A DNA stretch of 64,000 nucleotides from NCBI GenBank assembly GCA_003344405.1, contig NOWV01000037.1, positions 434,001 to 498,000 of the forward strand, written 5' to 3'. The position numbers and the translations under genes were made by a program. Positions 37,701-50,479 of this stretch are shown here, in pieces (position 1 is the first letter of the stretch; each line of letters opens with the position of its first letter). The DNA comes from Trichoplax sp. H2. Lineage: Eukaryota; Placozoa; Uniplacotomia; Trichoplacea. The notes beneath the pieces were generated by a model. It saw only the letters and a program-made list of their open reading frames with translations, searched no databases and was not told the DNA's origin.

Positions 37701-40700
37701 TCATAGCCAACATTTAAGCTTGGATTGAAACGAGCTTGGCCACCAACTTGAGCTGCTTCCTCTGTAATAGTCATTGCAGATGGTACAACATTATTATTGT
37801 CGTTGATAGCAGGAGATAACCCTTTAGGTAGTTTAGGTTGATTTTCTCCAACATGAACATCCATAGATATGTTGATTTGAGCGTTAGGATTATTCTCTCC
37901 TTGCCTTTCTACATCCGTTGGTGAAGGTTGGCCATCATATTGGTCTCTACTGGATAAATTTACCCCTGCTATTCCCATAGGAGGTTCGCCATTGGTCGTC
38001 AACTCCTATTGCATCAAATCAAATAAAGGATAATAGAATGATAAATCAATGATGGATAATTACGCAAATGGACCTCGTAGAAAGACTATTCATGAAACTC
38101 ATTGCTAGTCTACCTCGTCTTCTTGGGCTTTCTCCACTTTGCTTTTTTTCTACAAGTACAGAAAGAGTGGAAAAAAATTTCAATTTGAACACCATCTCAG
38201 TCAATATTTTGAGTGCATAATAAATTAATATTGTGCTCAACAAATTGCTCACCTTCGTCACTAAATTTTTTGCCCTTTTGCCAATGCTTTTCATCTTATT
38301 GACTAATTTACGTTCCTTCTGTTTTTTTTTCAATGAAATGGATAATTCGCCAGCGTAGATTGCATCACCATCGTTATATTCATATCTCTTTCGAATCTCA
38401 TGATTTTCATCTGTTGAATCTGTAGCGTCGTCGGAATCAGATGTTACTTCGGTACCGGTGGAAATTAAACTTTCACGAGGCGAAGTAAATTGTCTTTCAT
38501 CTTCAGTTTCGCGATCGGTCGCCTAAAATGATGGAAGAGATCAAATTAAGGTTTAAATTGCACAACATCTCAGTCTTTCGTGTATCATAGAAAGAAAAAT
38601 CATAAAATGAACTTAAAATTAGTCCATTTTACACCCTTGAAATGAACTCTCGATTAGCATGGAAAATCGATTGAATTTTGAAGCCGTCGACTACAACGCT
38701 GCTCAAAGGGGGTAAATAAGTAATCAAAACTTGCTATACTAATCATTCAAGTCTAATCCTATCGAAGACTCCAATAGTCGAAAGGAAAAAATGATGAAAA
38801 AAATTTAAAGTTAACGTCGGACTGCTGATATTATGATCTCATCTCATTGAGGGTAATCCAAGTTGTCTTGGATCGAGTAATTCTATCGATATTAGTGTAG
38901 CAAATCATTTTTATAATCCAAGAGGACTATAGAATTTCTTACAGCGAAATTGAATAAAACTTTTATGCCCCAAGTCTATGAATTCTATCATGGTAGGGAG
39001 GAATACTTTAAGTGACTTTTAGGCCACTTAATCTAGATGAAGGCGATAGCAGTTATTGCCAGATTCATGATACAAGCTCCATTCTTGAAGCGAATGCAAT
39101 ATGCCTCTCTCAAGAGTCAATCCAATTAGTTACGGAAAAATATCTCCGTATCAGAAATTCCACTAGCCATTTTGCCACATAGAAAATCGCAACATGGTTA
39201 CGTAATAATCAATCGCTTTCTAACTCGTTCGGTTATCCAATCACTGACTCAAAATTGGAGCTGCTAAAATTGAGCAAATCTCGAACATGATATAGTGCTG
39301 GCGTACTTTATACTACTACTGTAATTAGCTGAAATGACTGCTCGAATGCACGTTGACTATACTTTGCTTCTGGAAATGATCCATTACAAGCAAACCCATT
39401 TCATTTTATAGTGCTTCCATTTCTCACCGAGATTGACATATACGTTGACTATGCCAGGGACTTGGAAGAGAAAATCTCACAAGTCCCTGGTATACGCTGA
39501 CTACGGTTTGCCAATAGAGGTAATGATGATTGCATGCAAAGAATAACAAGCAAAGCTAATTCATTTTTGGGACTATTTTAATCTATGGATGCCCTTGGTT
39601 AGCAATGGAAGCAAAAGATTACCGTGGTGTCAGAAACCTCGGGCACCATTTCTCCTCGAGTCACGCTGTATTTACCTAAAATAAAATATTAAAAAGGCTT
39701 AGCTCGGTGAAATGTTGGCAATCAAGTCATGAAAGATAGGTGCTTGATACACTGCTAATATTAGTATACCATGATCGTTGCTGCTTTTTAAAAAGGCCTC
39801 TTTCTTAACTTTAACGTGTCCAGTTGGTAAATAAAATGACGACTGTGTGTTTTCAGGTCCTCGCAAGAAATTGTCTGCTTCTTCATTCACACTGTAATCT
39901 TGTTGAACTGCAGAAACAGCAATCATTTCTTCGCTGGCTAATAGTTGCTGCTGCTGAAAACTGATATTTTCATTGATACTATGACTCTCTTTCACGGTCG
40001 ACATGGTGGTTACTTGCTCATTGACCATGGATTGATTTTTCTTCTCCATAACATTAGCAGTCACCATATTGGTATTGGAGATTGGAGGATTACTGTGCGA
40101 TGTATTGAGAATACTTTTGGTTTCGTTGTCTTTTCTAACCACCATGAGCTCATATCGAGCATTTTCAACGTCATGTAATGCCTTAATTTGATATTCATGG
40201 CCTAAACGTAAATGAAGGGCAAAAGATTCCATTTCAAACACGTTCGATCTCATGCTATCCCAATTATGGTTGGCGACCGTGATTTGCTGGGTTTCTTCAC
40301 TTTGTAACCCTTTACTTGCAACAGGCTGGTATTCATTTTGATTATAATTCTGCGAAGATAATTTTACTAAACTGTTAACACTAGTCTCACTACTAGATTC
40401 AGTCTTACTACTCGATTGCATAATGTTGCTTGATTGAGTCACTTTACTGGATCTTTTTATGCTGCTTGTTTTCTTAACTTGCTTGGATTTGGGGGTGGCA
40501 TTTTCTTCACCAACCTTTTTCTGCTTCAACGGTCGTTTCTGCTTATTTAAATCCTCTTTCCTTTCCTAGTTTAATAGGTACCATTATCAAATAACGATCA
40601 ACTTCTACCTTCAAACTTACTTTAACAACGTGAATTATATGAGCAACCCATTACTAAGCGACTGATTGAACAAGAGTTTATCATTGCTTAAAGATGATAA

Positions 40701-43700
40701 AATAGGTTTAAAATTGAAATTGAATCGCTGTCATCCATCAAACCATTCAATGAAATGTATGGATAGCTAATGCGTCTTATTTAGCTAAAGTTGATGCTTC
40801 ACTATAGAAAAAATATCTTTAAAATTCAAATGGATTATCTAATCGTTGTCATCAATTAAGCCATTCCATTCGATATATGGATAGCTAATGCGACCCATGA
40901 ATCGAAGTTTTATCACTTTCTTACTTCATTATGCAAACAATGTATTTCAAATTAAAAGTGATTGTCTAATCATTATTATCAATCAGAATATTAAATTAAA
41001 TATATGGTTAGCTAATATGGCTCATTTAGCTAAACTTATTTAATTGTTGTTATCAAATCATTAGATTAACTGGCTATAGCTAATGCGACATATACAGCTA
41101 AGCTTGATCATTTCTAAATGATGCAAAAATTGATTTGAAAGTAAAAGTTATGTTATTATCTCATCGTTGTTATCAATCAAACCATCAGATTAAATATAGA
41201 GATAGCTAATTGAACTAAACTTTATCATTTCTTAATTATGGATTAAAATCTGAATATTAAAAGCGAATATCGAATCATTTTCATCAATCAATACATGCAT
41301 AGCTACTGCGGCTCACTTAGCTCAAGTTGATCATTGCTTCATTACAGTATGGAAATTATATTTTAAAATTAAAAGGTATTATAATCGAATGGCTTGATTG
41401 ATGACAACAGTTCAATAGTCATCGAATCGTTGTCTTGAATCAGGCCATTCGATTAAATGGCATGAATAGCTAATGAGACTCATAGAGCTAAACTTAATCA
41501 TTTCCTAATTATAATAAATAAATTTAAAACTAAGAGTTCTTATCTAATCGTTGCCATTAATTAATTAAGCCATTGGATTAAATACATAGACAGCTAACTT
41601 GAATGGATCATCATTGAATACCTGTTGTTGATTTGCTCTCTGTTTAATTGCATGTAAAATGGATGGTTCGAGTTGTTTTATTTCTTTTTTAGTTTGTCCA
41701 TCAACATGGTCGGATAGCTTACCGTTTGTCTTAATTTCTGAGTCTGTATGATTGCCCTAAAAGTAAGATAAAGTAATTCTATATCGATATTTTTACTGCA
41801 TCAGTAGTTAATGTATGCGTATTTCAGATAATACGTCAATCAATTTCAATCGATTGCAATTTATTTTGCAGAAGACTTTGGTCGAAATAAAATTGAAATT
41901 ATTCAATGGTAAACAACATACATTCGAGAACCAGTTAAGTCGCTTAGAATGATTTCTTGCTGTTTGTGAAGAACGTGGAGTCGATTCTTGATCCACTTCT
42001 TTCTCTGTATCTTCTAATCCATTATCGCTGCTTGCTCTAGAGCTACTGTTACTTTGCACTGAGCTACCGCTACTGTGCAGTGACTGAGTTTTCTGAACTT
42101 GTGATCGTTTCGCAAGGCTTTTTGAAGCGACAGCTTTATTAGGATCAGGCAATTGGTAGAAATGGCCAGTTTTGCAGCCCTATGCAGATGATAAAAGTCA
42201 TTTCTTTAAATATTAAGATTAAAAATAATGAAAATACTTTAAAATTGTATTGTCATTTTATAACAGTTGTAGAATTATCGCTTAAAGTATAAATATGAAA
42301 CCCTTGATCGTTAATTCAAGAATCACGTAAAAGATCGCATTTAACCAGTTATTCATCAAATTATGCTTGACTACTTAATGATAGTAATGATAATACTTGT
42401 ATTTATGTTAATGTTCAATAGTACGCTAATGTGAGAGAAATTTTCCATTCTTATACGAATGGAATAATTAGCGCAACTTTACAAGCTAAACTCTCTTACT
42501 CTGATATCGAGGCTTCGAAGAAATGCCTCAAATTCGATATCACAGTTTCTTAGCTTTCCCATCCAGACCAGATCGTATTCGTTAGAAAGCTCCTTTTGCA
42601 TGGAAATTTGCTCCAAGTTATCGAGCCCGGCCGATATGCATCGTGACTAATTAAAAATAGTAGAACATTAACATTCCTTGATAGAGCGTCTACTGAAGAG
42701 ATTGCTTCAATTTTCGTTATATTTATTTTTAGGATTAATTTCGAAGGCAAAAGAAGCAATAAGTTAGTTAAACTTATGAAAAAATAGAATAATGACTGAT
42801 AATTTATTGATGATTTACAATTATTAAATATGAAGGAAAACGGTGAGCATTATAACGATATTATTATTCAACATGATGCTGGAATAGCTATTGTGAGCTA
42901 TTTTGTAATATTACTAGACAAAATATTTTGAGTTCTAACCGAGAGACTATAGAATTAATCTAAGAAATATATAGCTACTAGTTATTTTTCATTTGGTAAT
43001 CATAATACGCATACAATTGAAGCTGAACTAGATCTAAAGAATCAAATTGCGTATTATGATAAAATGAGGGCATAACGAAGGAATGATAACTAGAAAATCT
43101 TGCTGACCTGAACATTGCAAGCCACCATAACACGGATTGAATTATAGAAACCTTCCTCAACAGATGATCCAGTCACAAGAAATCCGTTATTTTGCAATAC
43201 TACAATCTATTGTAGAGGAAATGGATTGAATTTTGATTTAGGTTGGTAAGCAGGACGAGTAAAAGACAATCGCTTACTACATATACGCATATAAATAAAT
43301 AATATACTTTATGTGTGCATGCTATTAATTTTAAGTATGCAATAAATGTTTGCGAGACCACAGACAACGTAGCCGTTTCTATTACTAGTTATTATTTACA
43401 CGTATACTTATAATAGCACAATATTATAGCATACTCGTGATGGTGATTGAGAGAATTCTCTGATAAATCTTTCTTTATCGTCCAAATTCGGCTTCATTGG
43501 ATTATATTGAAATATATACTGTGGATAGATCTAAATAGGTAGAATCAAAAGTATTATTATGCTGACAGAGAATAATATCATAAAATCAACAGCTACCATT
43601 TTAAATCAAACCTCAGTTGCTTCTTGACAAAGTGGTAGTAAGCCAATTCTTGTTGCGGATACCTGTAGGTGCAGGAGACGATGATACAAATGAATAAGTG

Positions 43701-45001
43701 ATGGAGAAAATTAACTGCGATCAAATTCTTTCATTTCAAGACGCTAATTTATTTAATAGGGCAAGTATGCTGAAGCATGATTACTATCCAAATAGATAGA
43801 TTATAATCAATAACTGGACAACTTTAATTCTATTAAGCAATTTTTATTATTTCATACAAGCGAAAAAAGCAAAATCCTTTTTCTTATTAAAGAAGGCGTT
43901 ACCATTTTTTAACTAATTACGAGTTACTAATTGACTGAAAGGAGGTTAATCTGCTTGGGAAAAATGCTTATCATCTGTTTGGAGAAGAATATGTAGGTAA
44001 AACTTACGGCAAGCGTATGTGGGGTTCTTAAATGGATTACACATCGTGTGCCGGGTTTGGCCGAATAAATGTATTGATGAATGCTATATTGACTTTGATC
44101 GATCGTGAAGTTATGATCAAGTTGACTTGAATCTAGTAATTGTCCGTCATCGTCAATTTTTATTAGCTTTCTAGCCGATATTTCTTGATAAGATAGCCCA
44201 AAAGGATTAGCCAAATACTTGTTGTCATCGAGGTTAATACGAGCCTAATAAGCACACATAGGAGAAAAAGTGAATAGATTCATTATCATGTCTAACTTAA
44301 TCTGATGAAAAAGAAGATAAAATGAAACAATTGGCTAACTATAATTCTATTTGTATTATGTATCATATCTTCTACTTTGACTATTGGATATCAGTTTACA
44401 CTAAAGTATATTCTCTATTAGTCACAGACTAGGGAATGGCAACATGAAAACATGAGTATCACACACGAGTAGGATTCAAAATTAAAATTGAACTGATTAA
44501 TTAGTACGATAAGACTATCCTAGTCATTAAAAATGATATTTTATTACCAAGATCAATGATCATTATTTTTCTTCTATTTCTGACATTATGTAAAATAACT
44601 TGATCAGCGTGGAAATACTTTACCGTAAGAAGTGTTCCTTGCGATTGTTTCCACCCTAAGACGTCTATTAGGCGAAAAACAGATGCTAGCTTGCGTCGTA
44701 AAATTTTCTCATTTGTCTCCAAGCCTAAGTTATTTCTACCGCTAATATCCGAAATTGGGTAAAAACGATGGAAAGCAATAGTAGATAAATCTAATGTTGT
44801 AATTGGATTATCGGATGGTTTAGCTTTAATCGGGAAATTGGTACTACTTTTTGCATGGCTTTGGGTAATAGTTTCTAGCTCTTGGCGAAAAAGTTGGCTA
44901 TCTAAGATGGTAGAGACAGGTTTTCGTTGCTTTAATCCATTAACGTCGAATTTGATATCGTCAATCAATTGAGTTTTATGCGAACGGCGAGTTGTCTTCA
45001 T
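34775..45001 (-). CDS. Adducin paralog B with long repeat tail
   Basis: Sixteen exons close in phase: 44624-45001, 44008-44244, 43612-43662, 43435-43530, 43108-43206, 42500-42646, 41922-42179, 41622-41756, 39770-40565, 39623-39675, 38253-38522, 38114-38149, 37361-38005, 36880-37290, 36245-36745, 34775-36046, giving about 1794 residues. Head motifs match paralog A (NPFGLSYQEISARKLIKI, CVIHLRTPHTLAV, VSATRIGLLPLCQEATE, NNGFLVTGSSVEEGFYN), as do the neck motifs (IEFEAFLRSLDIR, KTGHFYQLPDPNK). The tail keeps short conserved blocks (LRLGHEYQI; IYAGELS before a basic run) but different repeats. Exon 15 ends in a MARCKS-like GDKKKKKKSSIAKMANRLFKR; reading on stops at 36230 (about 1375 residues), splicing adds 423 more. 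Start: ATG at 45001; the TTG three codons earlier is not used. A and B arose by tandem duplication: head exons have the same lengths and phases. Confidence 0.88.
35440..35815 (-). repeat. 40-residue coding repeat, adducin B last exon
   Basis: Three nearly identical 120-base units encode PKMTGQIGASIESKQNS, NLAMDNNMTQDASSS and ARPLTIST. Spacing is exactly 120 bases (landmark GTTAATGGTCTGGCAG). A recent in-frame expansion. Confidence 0.88.
36505..36620 (-). repeat. PIYY micro-repeat, adducin B exon 15
   Basis: Four successive copies of about ten residues: REPIYYNVDS, DPIYYKSNG, DPIYYNDDS, DPIYYTADS. Each has a tandem tyrosine after an acidic residue. Two copies (IYYN) fit the pY-x-N consensus of GRB2-type SH2 domains; phosphorylation is inference. 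Confidence 0.75.
40740..41610. repeat. ~120-bp diverged tandem array in adducin B intron 8
   Basis: About eight diverged units can be followed by the landmark ATAGCTAATGCG, near 40763, 40881, 41010, 41085, 41200, 41300, 41463 and 41590. Each unit also has ATCGTTGTCATCAATCAAGCC upstream in various forms, shown here shortened, and TTAGCTAAACTTGATCATTTC downstream. The array fills nearly the whole 1.06 kb intron and has no coding content. Confidence 0.7.
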
Positions 45002-45639
45002 CTTAAGCAAATAATGATATAAAGTAATTATGCACTGTATTAATTATTTGCTCCTAAACTGCATAGCGTGAATATTTGGTCTGTAGAAATTAATCAAATA
45101 TGCAATGGCTTTTAAAAGTAAAATAGTGCTCGGTGGGATAAATTGATAACAAAAAATATGCATCTAATTGGATTCTAAACCACAGACCCTTCTGTCTCTC
45201 TGTCTTTTAATAATTAGATAATCATAGCGTACAAGAATGATTAGTTTAGTCTAGGATGTGGGAGGGGAAAAATAATATACTCAATGGCTCGAAAGCAACG
45301 TCGATGCGGGTAGCATAGGTTAAGGTTAAAATTGTATAAGGCATTTCAGAGAATTAATCCATCAACCAATTGAAGATTAACTATAAGAATGACTTGGGCA
45401 CCCCGCTAGGAGAGATTAATAATGCCAATTACCGTTTTGGATTTATCATTTTATATTACTAGGACAATATGATTGATTATTAAACAATTCTGTTTGTCTG
45501 TATTATTATGGTCACGATGTTTGTGACGCTATGTCATCGGAGACGTTAATATAATGTTTTTGTAACATTTTATTCAAAAAGGATGAAAAGTAGGCTTTTC
45601 AATATCCACAAAATTAAGCAAAGTGGGATTTGTACTATT

Positions 45640-46935
45640 GTCGTAGGCGTAACTGCATTAATTTATGGATCGTATACTATTCGGATATGAGGAATAAAGA
45701 TGTAAGGGGTCGGAATAAGGTTCAAGTAAGCGTAAAAGATACGCTACAAACGAGTGCAATATTTTTTTCTCTTATAGACAGAATGTAAATTTTCTTTAAT
45801 CAATCATTGTTTTTAGTTAACTGTGAAATAGACGATATTAATTATACTGTAGAATGAATTAAAATAATGCGGTATTTCCATCAACATCAAATTGATTCAT
45901 TTCATTGTTTCATCTATAGTTGCAGTGACTCAACTATATAAACTACCAACTTGTTGGAATATGGATATTGACAGATTATACAGTTCCATGATTGATCATG
46001 TTGTATATATAAGATGATTTTTAAGAATTTACGATGAAGTAGAATAAGATGGATACAATGATTTTCTATACTTTAGAGCCCTAAGTACGGTTTTATTATC
46101 TATTTAAATAAGTAATGAAAAAATAGTACAACTACCGTAAAATACTAGTAAAGCTAATTGAATTCCAAGTCTAATCATTATTACAGTACATCAGTTTAAT
46201 TTTCTTCCTGGCTTTCGTAGTTAATCAACAATCAAATCATGTTAATGTGATTGTAATTCTATTAACTTAAAATCGTACTATATTCCGAGGAATTTCCACG
46301 GATTTCGCTGGTTATAATGAATACAATTAAATCGAGAGATTAATTAAGGCTGTATCGGCACTAGTTTCGGTCACATTCTAGCAAATTAGGAAGTCAATGA
46401 TACCGAAGGTTAGACTACATAGAAACAATCAAGACATCTCTCCTGGAGATAAAAATCAACTAATCTTATTACACTAAATGAGCGTTAAATATCCGTAAAT
46501 CAAGCTCCGTCATTATCTATAAAATATCATAATGCATAAGAATCGATTTCATGAAATTTATGTTGAAACTTTGACTAAACCATTACCATTAACAGGATGA
46601 AGGACAAAATGAAAGCTATTATTTATGACTGTAGTACTTTATATACTCTATAGTACCATTAATTATTAACTAGTTGCATAGCAACCTGGATTAAACCACT
46701 AAAATTATAAAAGGTTATCATTCAGAATTCATTCTTATCTCTAGCTAGTAGGTGTCTTCTGAAAATAGAGATTTCATTGATTATTCAATTGCCAGTTCAA
46801 AAAATTTCATGACTTGTTCTATATCGTATATTCCTAAGAATAATTTTGCCCATAAGATTACTCGCGCCCCATCCAGGATTGGGCGTAACATATAAAACCT
46901 GACGAGCAAGATATTATGCATGATAATGTGATATG
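45640..46935. repeat. Large direct duplication, left copy
   Basis: Matches 50480-51725 in the same orientation. Shared landmarks in the same order: AAGCGTAAAAGATACGCT, TGAAATAGACG, AAATACTAGTAAAGCTAATT, GAAGACATCTCTCCT-like, TTTATGTTGAAACTTTGACT, ACAAGATATTATGCATGAT. Divergence is moderate with indels. Neither copy keeps a common open frame, so it looks non-coding. Confidence 0.82.
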
Positions 46936-46950
46936 TGAAAGGTGAGCTAA

Positions 46951-47010
46951 CAAACAAACATCAAACAAACATCAAACAAACATTAGACAAACATCAAACA
47001 AACATCAATT
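46951..47010. repeat. Short tandem repeat, CAAACAAACAT units
   Basis: About five imperfect copies of an 11-12 base unit (AAACAAACATCA) immediately after the left duplication copy. Absent from the right copy, so it arose or was lost after duplication. Confidence 0.7.
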
Positions 47011-47313
47011 AAGCAATATGTAACTACAGCCAACAAATAAGGTCTTAAGAGCAATCAGGAAAACGACCAATACTTACGAAAACTTTAAGTTATTGTATCG
47101 ATGCTGGCAATGTTGCCTTGTCATTAGTAGAGATATGAGAAGGGCGTAAATTATTTATCGATTATGCTATTAAGTAGATCAACGATACGTATTTGTCTAC
47201 TAGGTATGGGTGGACACAGTGATTTGAATATAAGAATTTCAACTTCATAAATAATGATAAGGAGATTCTAATTCAAACGGTACGGTCTACAGTGACAGCA
47301 ATCGTCAGGCAAC

Positions 47314-49152
47314 TCAGTAATCTGATTTATTTAAAGTTATAACTTTGCTAAAGAGCTTTTTAGATTGATCTCCTCGTATGAATTCTATAGTATCTCCCGT
47401 GACTTCAGGCAGACCGCCTAATTCGTTCCTTATTTCTATCATTACATCTACTACGTAATTCATTTGCGATCTAGTTAAAGCTCCATTTACAGTAAAGCGT
47501 ATTTAAGCATGATCTAAAATGTGAAAATGTAAGATAGAGTGACTTATGATGTCTCACTTTAAATTCCTTACAGAATCGTTATGGAGTAAATTTAACTTAA
47601 TAATGGTAATATACTGTAGTGTTTATATAAAGTATGATAGTTACTTTTAGACAGCATAATTTAATAAAATATTTCATCTAATTTATTTCTCTAATAAGTA
47701 TATAAAATAAATTATCAATCATTAGAGTATTTTACTTTAGTTGAATAGATGTTTGTGATTATAAACTCTATTTTAAATAAAATTAGTTCAAATTTGCGTC
47801 GATAGCTCGAAATTAATGTAACATTTTCATGACATGGAGGGCCATTAATAAACATGGCCTAATTTTATCGATCAATAAGTCATGTAATTGTCAATATTTC
47901 GAAAATATTTCTATTTCGAATATCTTTTATTGCTGATAATTATATGATAAGGATTACTTAAAATGATCGCCATTGTTAATATAAATTTATCTTAGTCAAG
48001 ACTAACTTTTTGGGGCAGTTGGAAATCGCACACCAACACCTACTATTCCACACTCTAATTTAATATAAAAATAAATATGAAATGAGTCAGTTAACTCTTG
48101 GAGTGGTCCAATCTGATTAGTTTCTTAAAATATTTAAATAGAGTATCGTCTCAGGATTTAATAATTATGCTTACGCATTATTAAAGTTTTATCACACATG
48201 CTATTCGTCCATGTTAATACTTCGTAGACATAGGTGTCCTATTTGTAAATATATTTGTGGTATATAGTATCAAATCGATATAAACCCAACTTTTAAATTC
48301 GTAAATCATCAGACTATATAGGGTCTAAGCTAGAATAGTACAGAATGGCCTAAATATTTTACATTGTTATCAATATTATAGAGTAAAATATCTAGGCTAC
48401 TACGTTAACAAGAAATTTTCGGTGTGTGAAGATCAAAATTGCTTTCCTGGTCTATGATTGTTAAGGTATATTACACTGTAAGAACGTTATACTCGTGCTC
48501 GTATTAAAAACTCACCTAATAGTCTGTCATAAATTTTGTAAACAGTTTTTTCCGATCCAATAATAATTAGGACTACACCTGCCTCCATAATACCCTATCG
48601 ATTCATACAACTTCAAAAGGAGGCTTACAAACAATTGGTACCGGAATATTACAACAATTTAAACTTACTATGAGTAGAAATGTAACATATATACGTGTAA
48701 TTAAACATTACTAACAGCAATATCGAATCCTTGTGATAAAAGATTATTTTTCTTTAAATAGATGATATTTTCCTGAAGTCTTTTAACATGTTCCGGCTCA
48801 TCGCTCATAATTCTGAACGACTCATTATAGTGAAATGAAGAGATCAAGAATTAAACTTGAGCAATTATAGAGTTATCCAATATCATGTTGAAAATGATGG
48901 CATCATAATCCTACTAATATTAGCATAATTTTATAGTATAGCAGATAAATTTCACTAACTTTCCCAATAGCTGCACAATCGGGTACACTATGAAATGTAC
49001 TCGTAAATCAATGACGGCTTGTATGATGAAGATAAGTAATGAAATTTGCAGGTCCACACACATAGCCACCATTACATCCAGAACCTGCTTTTCCGCATGA
49101 GCCAGTTATAATATTAGAATAATTTTTAACGCTATGGTATTTGTCTGTACCT
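47314..49152 (-). pseudogene. Alpha-oxoamine synthase (AONS/SPT-like) pseudogene
   Basis: Five exons joined in phase: 48960-49152, 48716-48820, 48516-48594, 48007-48054, 47314-47513. They give the C-terminal half of a PLP-dependent alpha-oxoamine synthase, the family that condenses an acyl-CoA with an amino acid. Visible motifs: NIITGSCGKAGSGCNGGYVC with the PLP lysine, SDEPEHVKRLQENIIYLKK, IIIGSEKTVYKIYDRLL, GVGVRFPTAPK, IRFTVNGALTRSQMNYVVD. Two in-frame stops interrupt it: TGA at 49008-49010, where the family has a residue before the FxST motif, and TAA at 47503-47505, just before IRFTVNG. No N-terminal half was found between here and 51.9 kb. Intact splice sites and phases show it derives from an intron-bearing gene, not a retrocopy. 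Exact branch (AONS, KBL, SPT) is not resolved. Confidence 0.72.
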
Positions 49153-49369
49153 CTGGAATAAGGAAGTCATGACAACATCATTAACAATTCACAAACCATA
49201 AGGTGTATTTTTTTAGATCATATTCTACGTTGTAATTGTGTTTCGGTATCTTGCTTTAGAACTGTTGGTAGAAGAAAGTGTTTGATAAGAATATGCGTAT
49301 ATGTTATATATGGTAACAATCTATTATATATATATATGGTCACAATTTATTATGAATATATATATATAT

Positions 49370-49515
49370 GTTAGCCTATTGGGTTCAGAATCCTTTCTCT
49401 GTGTAGCGGTATATCTCTCTAGCTTGTACCTGACGGACTTGGAGCAATAAAGTCCTCTTCTCCGAGAAACAGCTCTCTCGTCTCAGTCTATAAGTAGAAA
49501 GACATATTATTACAC
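49370..49515 (+). mobile_element. Possible solo LTR remnant
   Basis: The stretch begins TGTTAGCC, has a polyadenylation-type AATAAAGTCC in the middle followed by a CT-rich run, and ends ATTATTACA. That order is usual for the R-U5 part of retrotransposon LTRs. No target-site duplication, primer-binding site or pol reading frame was found, so this is a weak call. Confidence 0.25.
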
Positions 49516-50479
49516 GTTGTAGAATATCAATGTCTGCAGTATTGATTCGTACTGCATAGTGTACATTATTGCACTTAGAACTTTTAGTACTATAGTATAT
49601 CTGGAAATATTGTACAGTGTACAGGATTCCCCGGACAAAACCCCCCGATAACTAAACGCAAATGTAATATGGCGAAAACAAAATTGGCTTTATGAAAGCT
49701 AGTTCTTCATGGAAGAGTTATTCAAGGCAATGCCTTGAACAGTAAATATGTACTGTAACGGGTTGAATTACTAGTGCTAAATGGACAATTGTTGGAGAGG
49801 AGTTGTACGGGAGGCAACTGTCGGAGGGAACTGTCCGGATAGCGTGATTTATGCGGCAAGGCTATAAAGAGACGTGTGGGTCCAAGTCTTCTTTTCGTAG
49901 CAGATCCTAAGTTTATGTCGAACGTAGCAAGAGTCTCAATTTTGAGTTGATCGGATCATTATGTGCCCGTTAATTTATTCGATTTTCGTACATCTTAGTA
50001 TTAGCCTTTATACGACTTAACATCACTTGTCTACAATAGTAAATATCGACGTCATTAATGCGTATTTAAGTAACAACATGGGCATGTAGATCTCCGGGAT
50101 CTACAAGTCTATGGTAACAAGAAAGACTATAAAATACTTATAAGTAAAGGCTTGTAGGTTTTCTTCTAGTAATATGGAGGCTCATCAATTCCCCGGTCAA
50201 TCTACTATAAGCGTACACTACCAATGAAATTGTATACCATGCTGCGCCAACCAAGGAAGCAGCATGTTAGTAACTGGATATCCGTCGTAGACAATATAGT
50301 GTTACCGTTGTAGACATGCGAAACAGTTGAAATGACCGGTAAAACAAGTAGCCTCTAGATTATTCAATTGTGAAAGACCATTTCCTGTCCTCGTCTTTCT
50401 TTTTAGTAGTCTCTGATGTGCATCTTAACAAGTACAGTACAGCAAAGGAAAAGGGACTTGAACTATCATATTTATGATT

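Larger units (their letters stand above)
45002..47313. other. Intergenic upstream of adducin B
   Basis: No exon recognised. Contains the left copy of the ~1.25 kb direct duplication (about 45640-46935) and, right after it, a short tandem run of CAAACAAACAT units at 46951-47010. Confidence 0.45.

Noticed and set aside
49008-49010. TGA in the oxoamine synthase as a selenocysteine codon
   Set aside because: The position is not cysteine in the family and a second, different stop (TAA at 47503-47505) shows ordinary decay.
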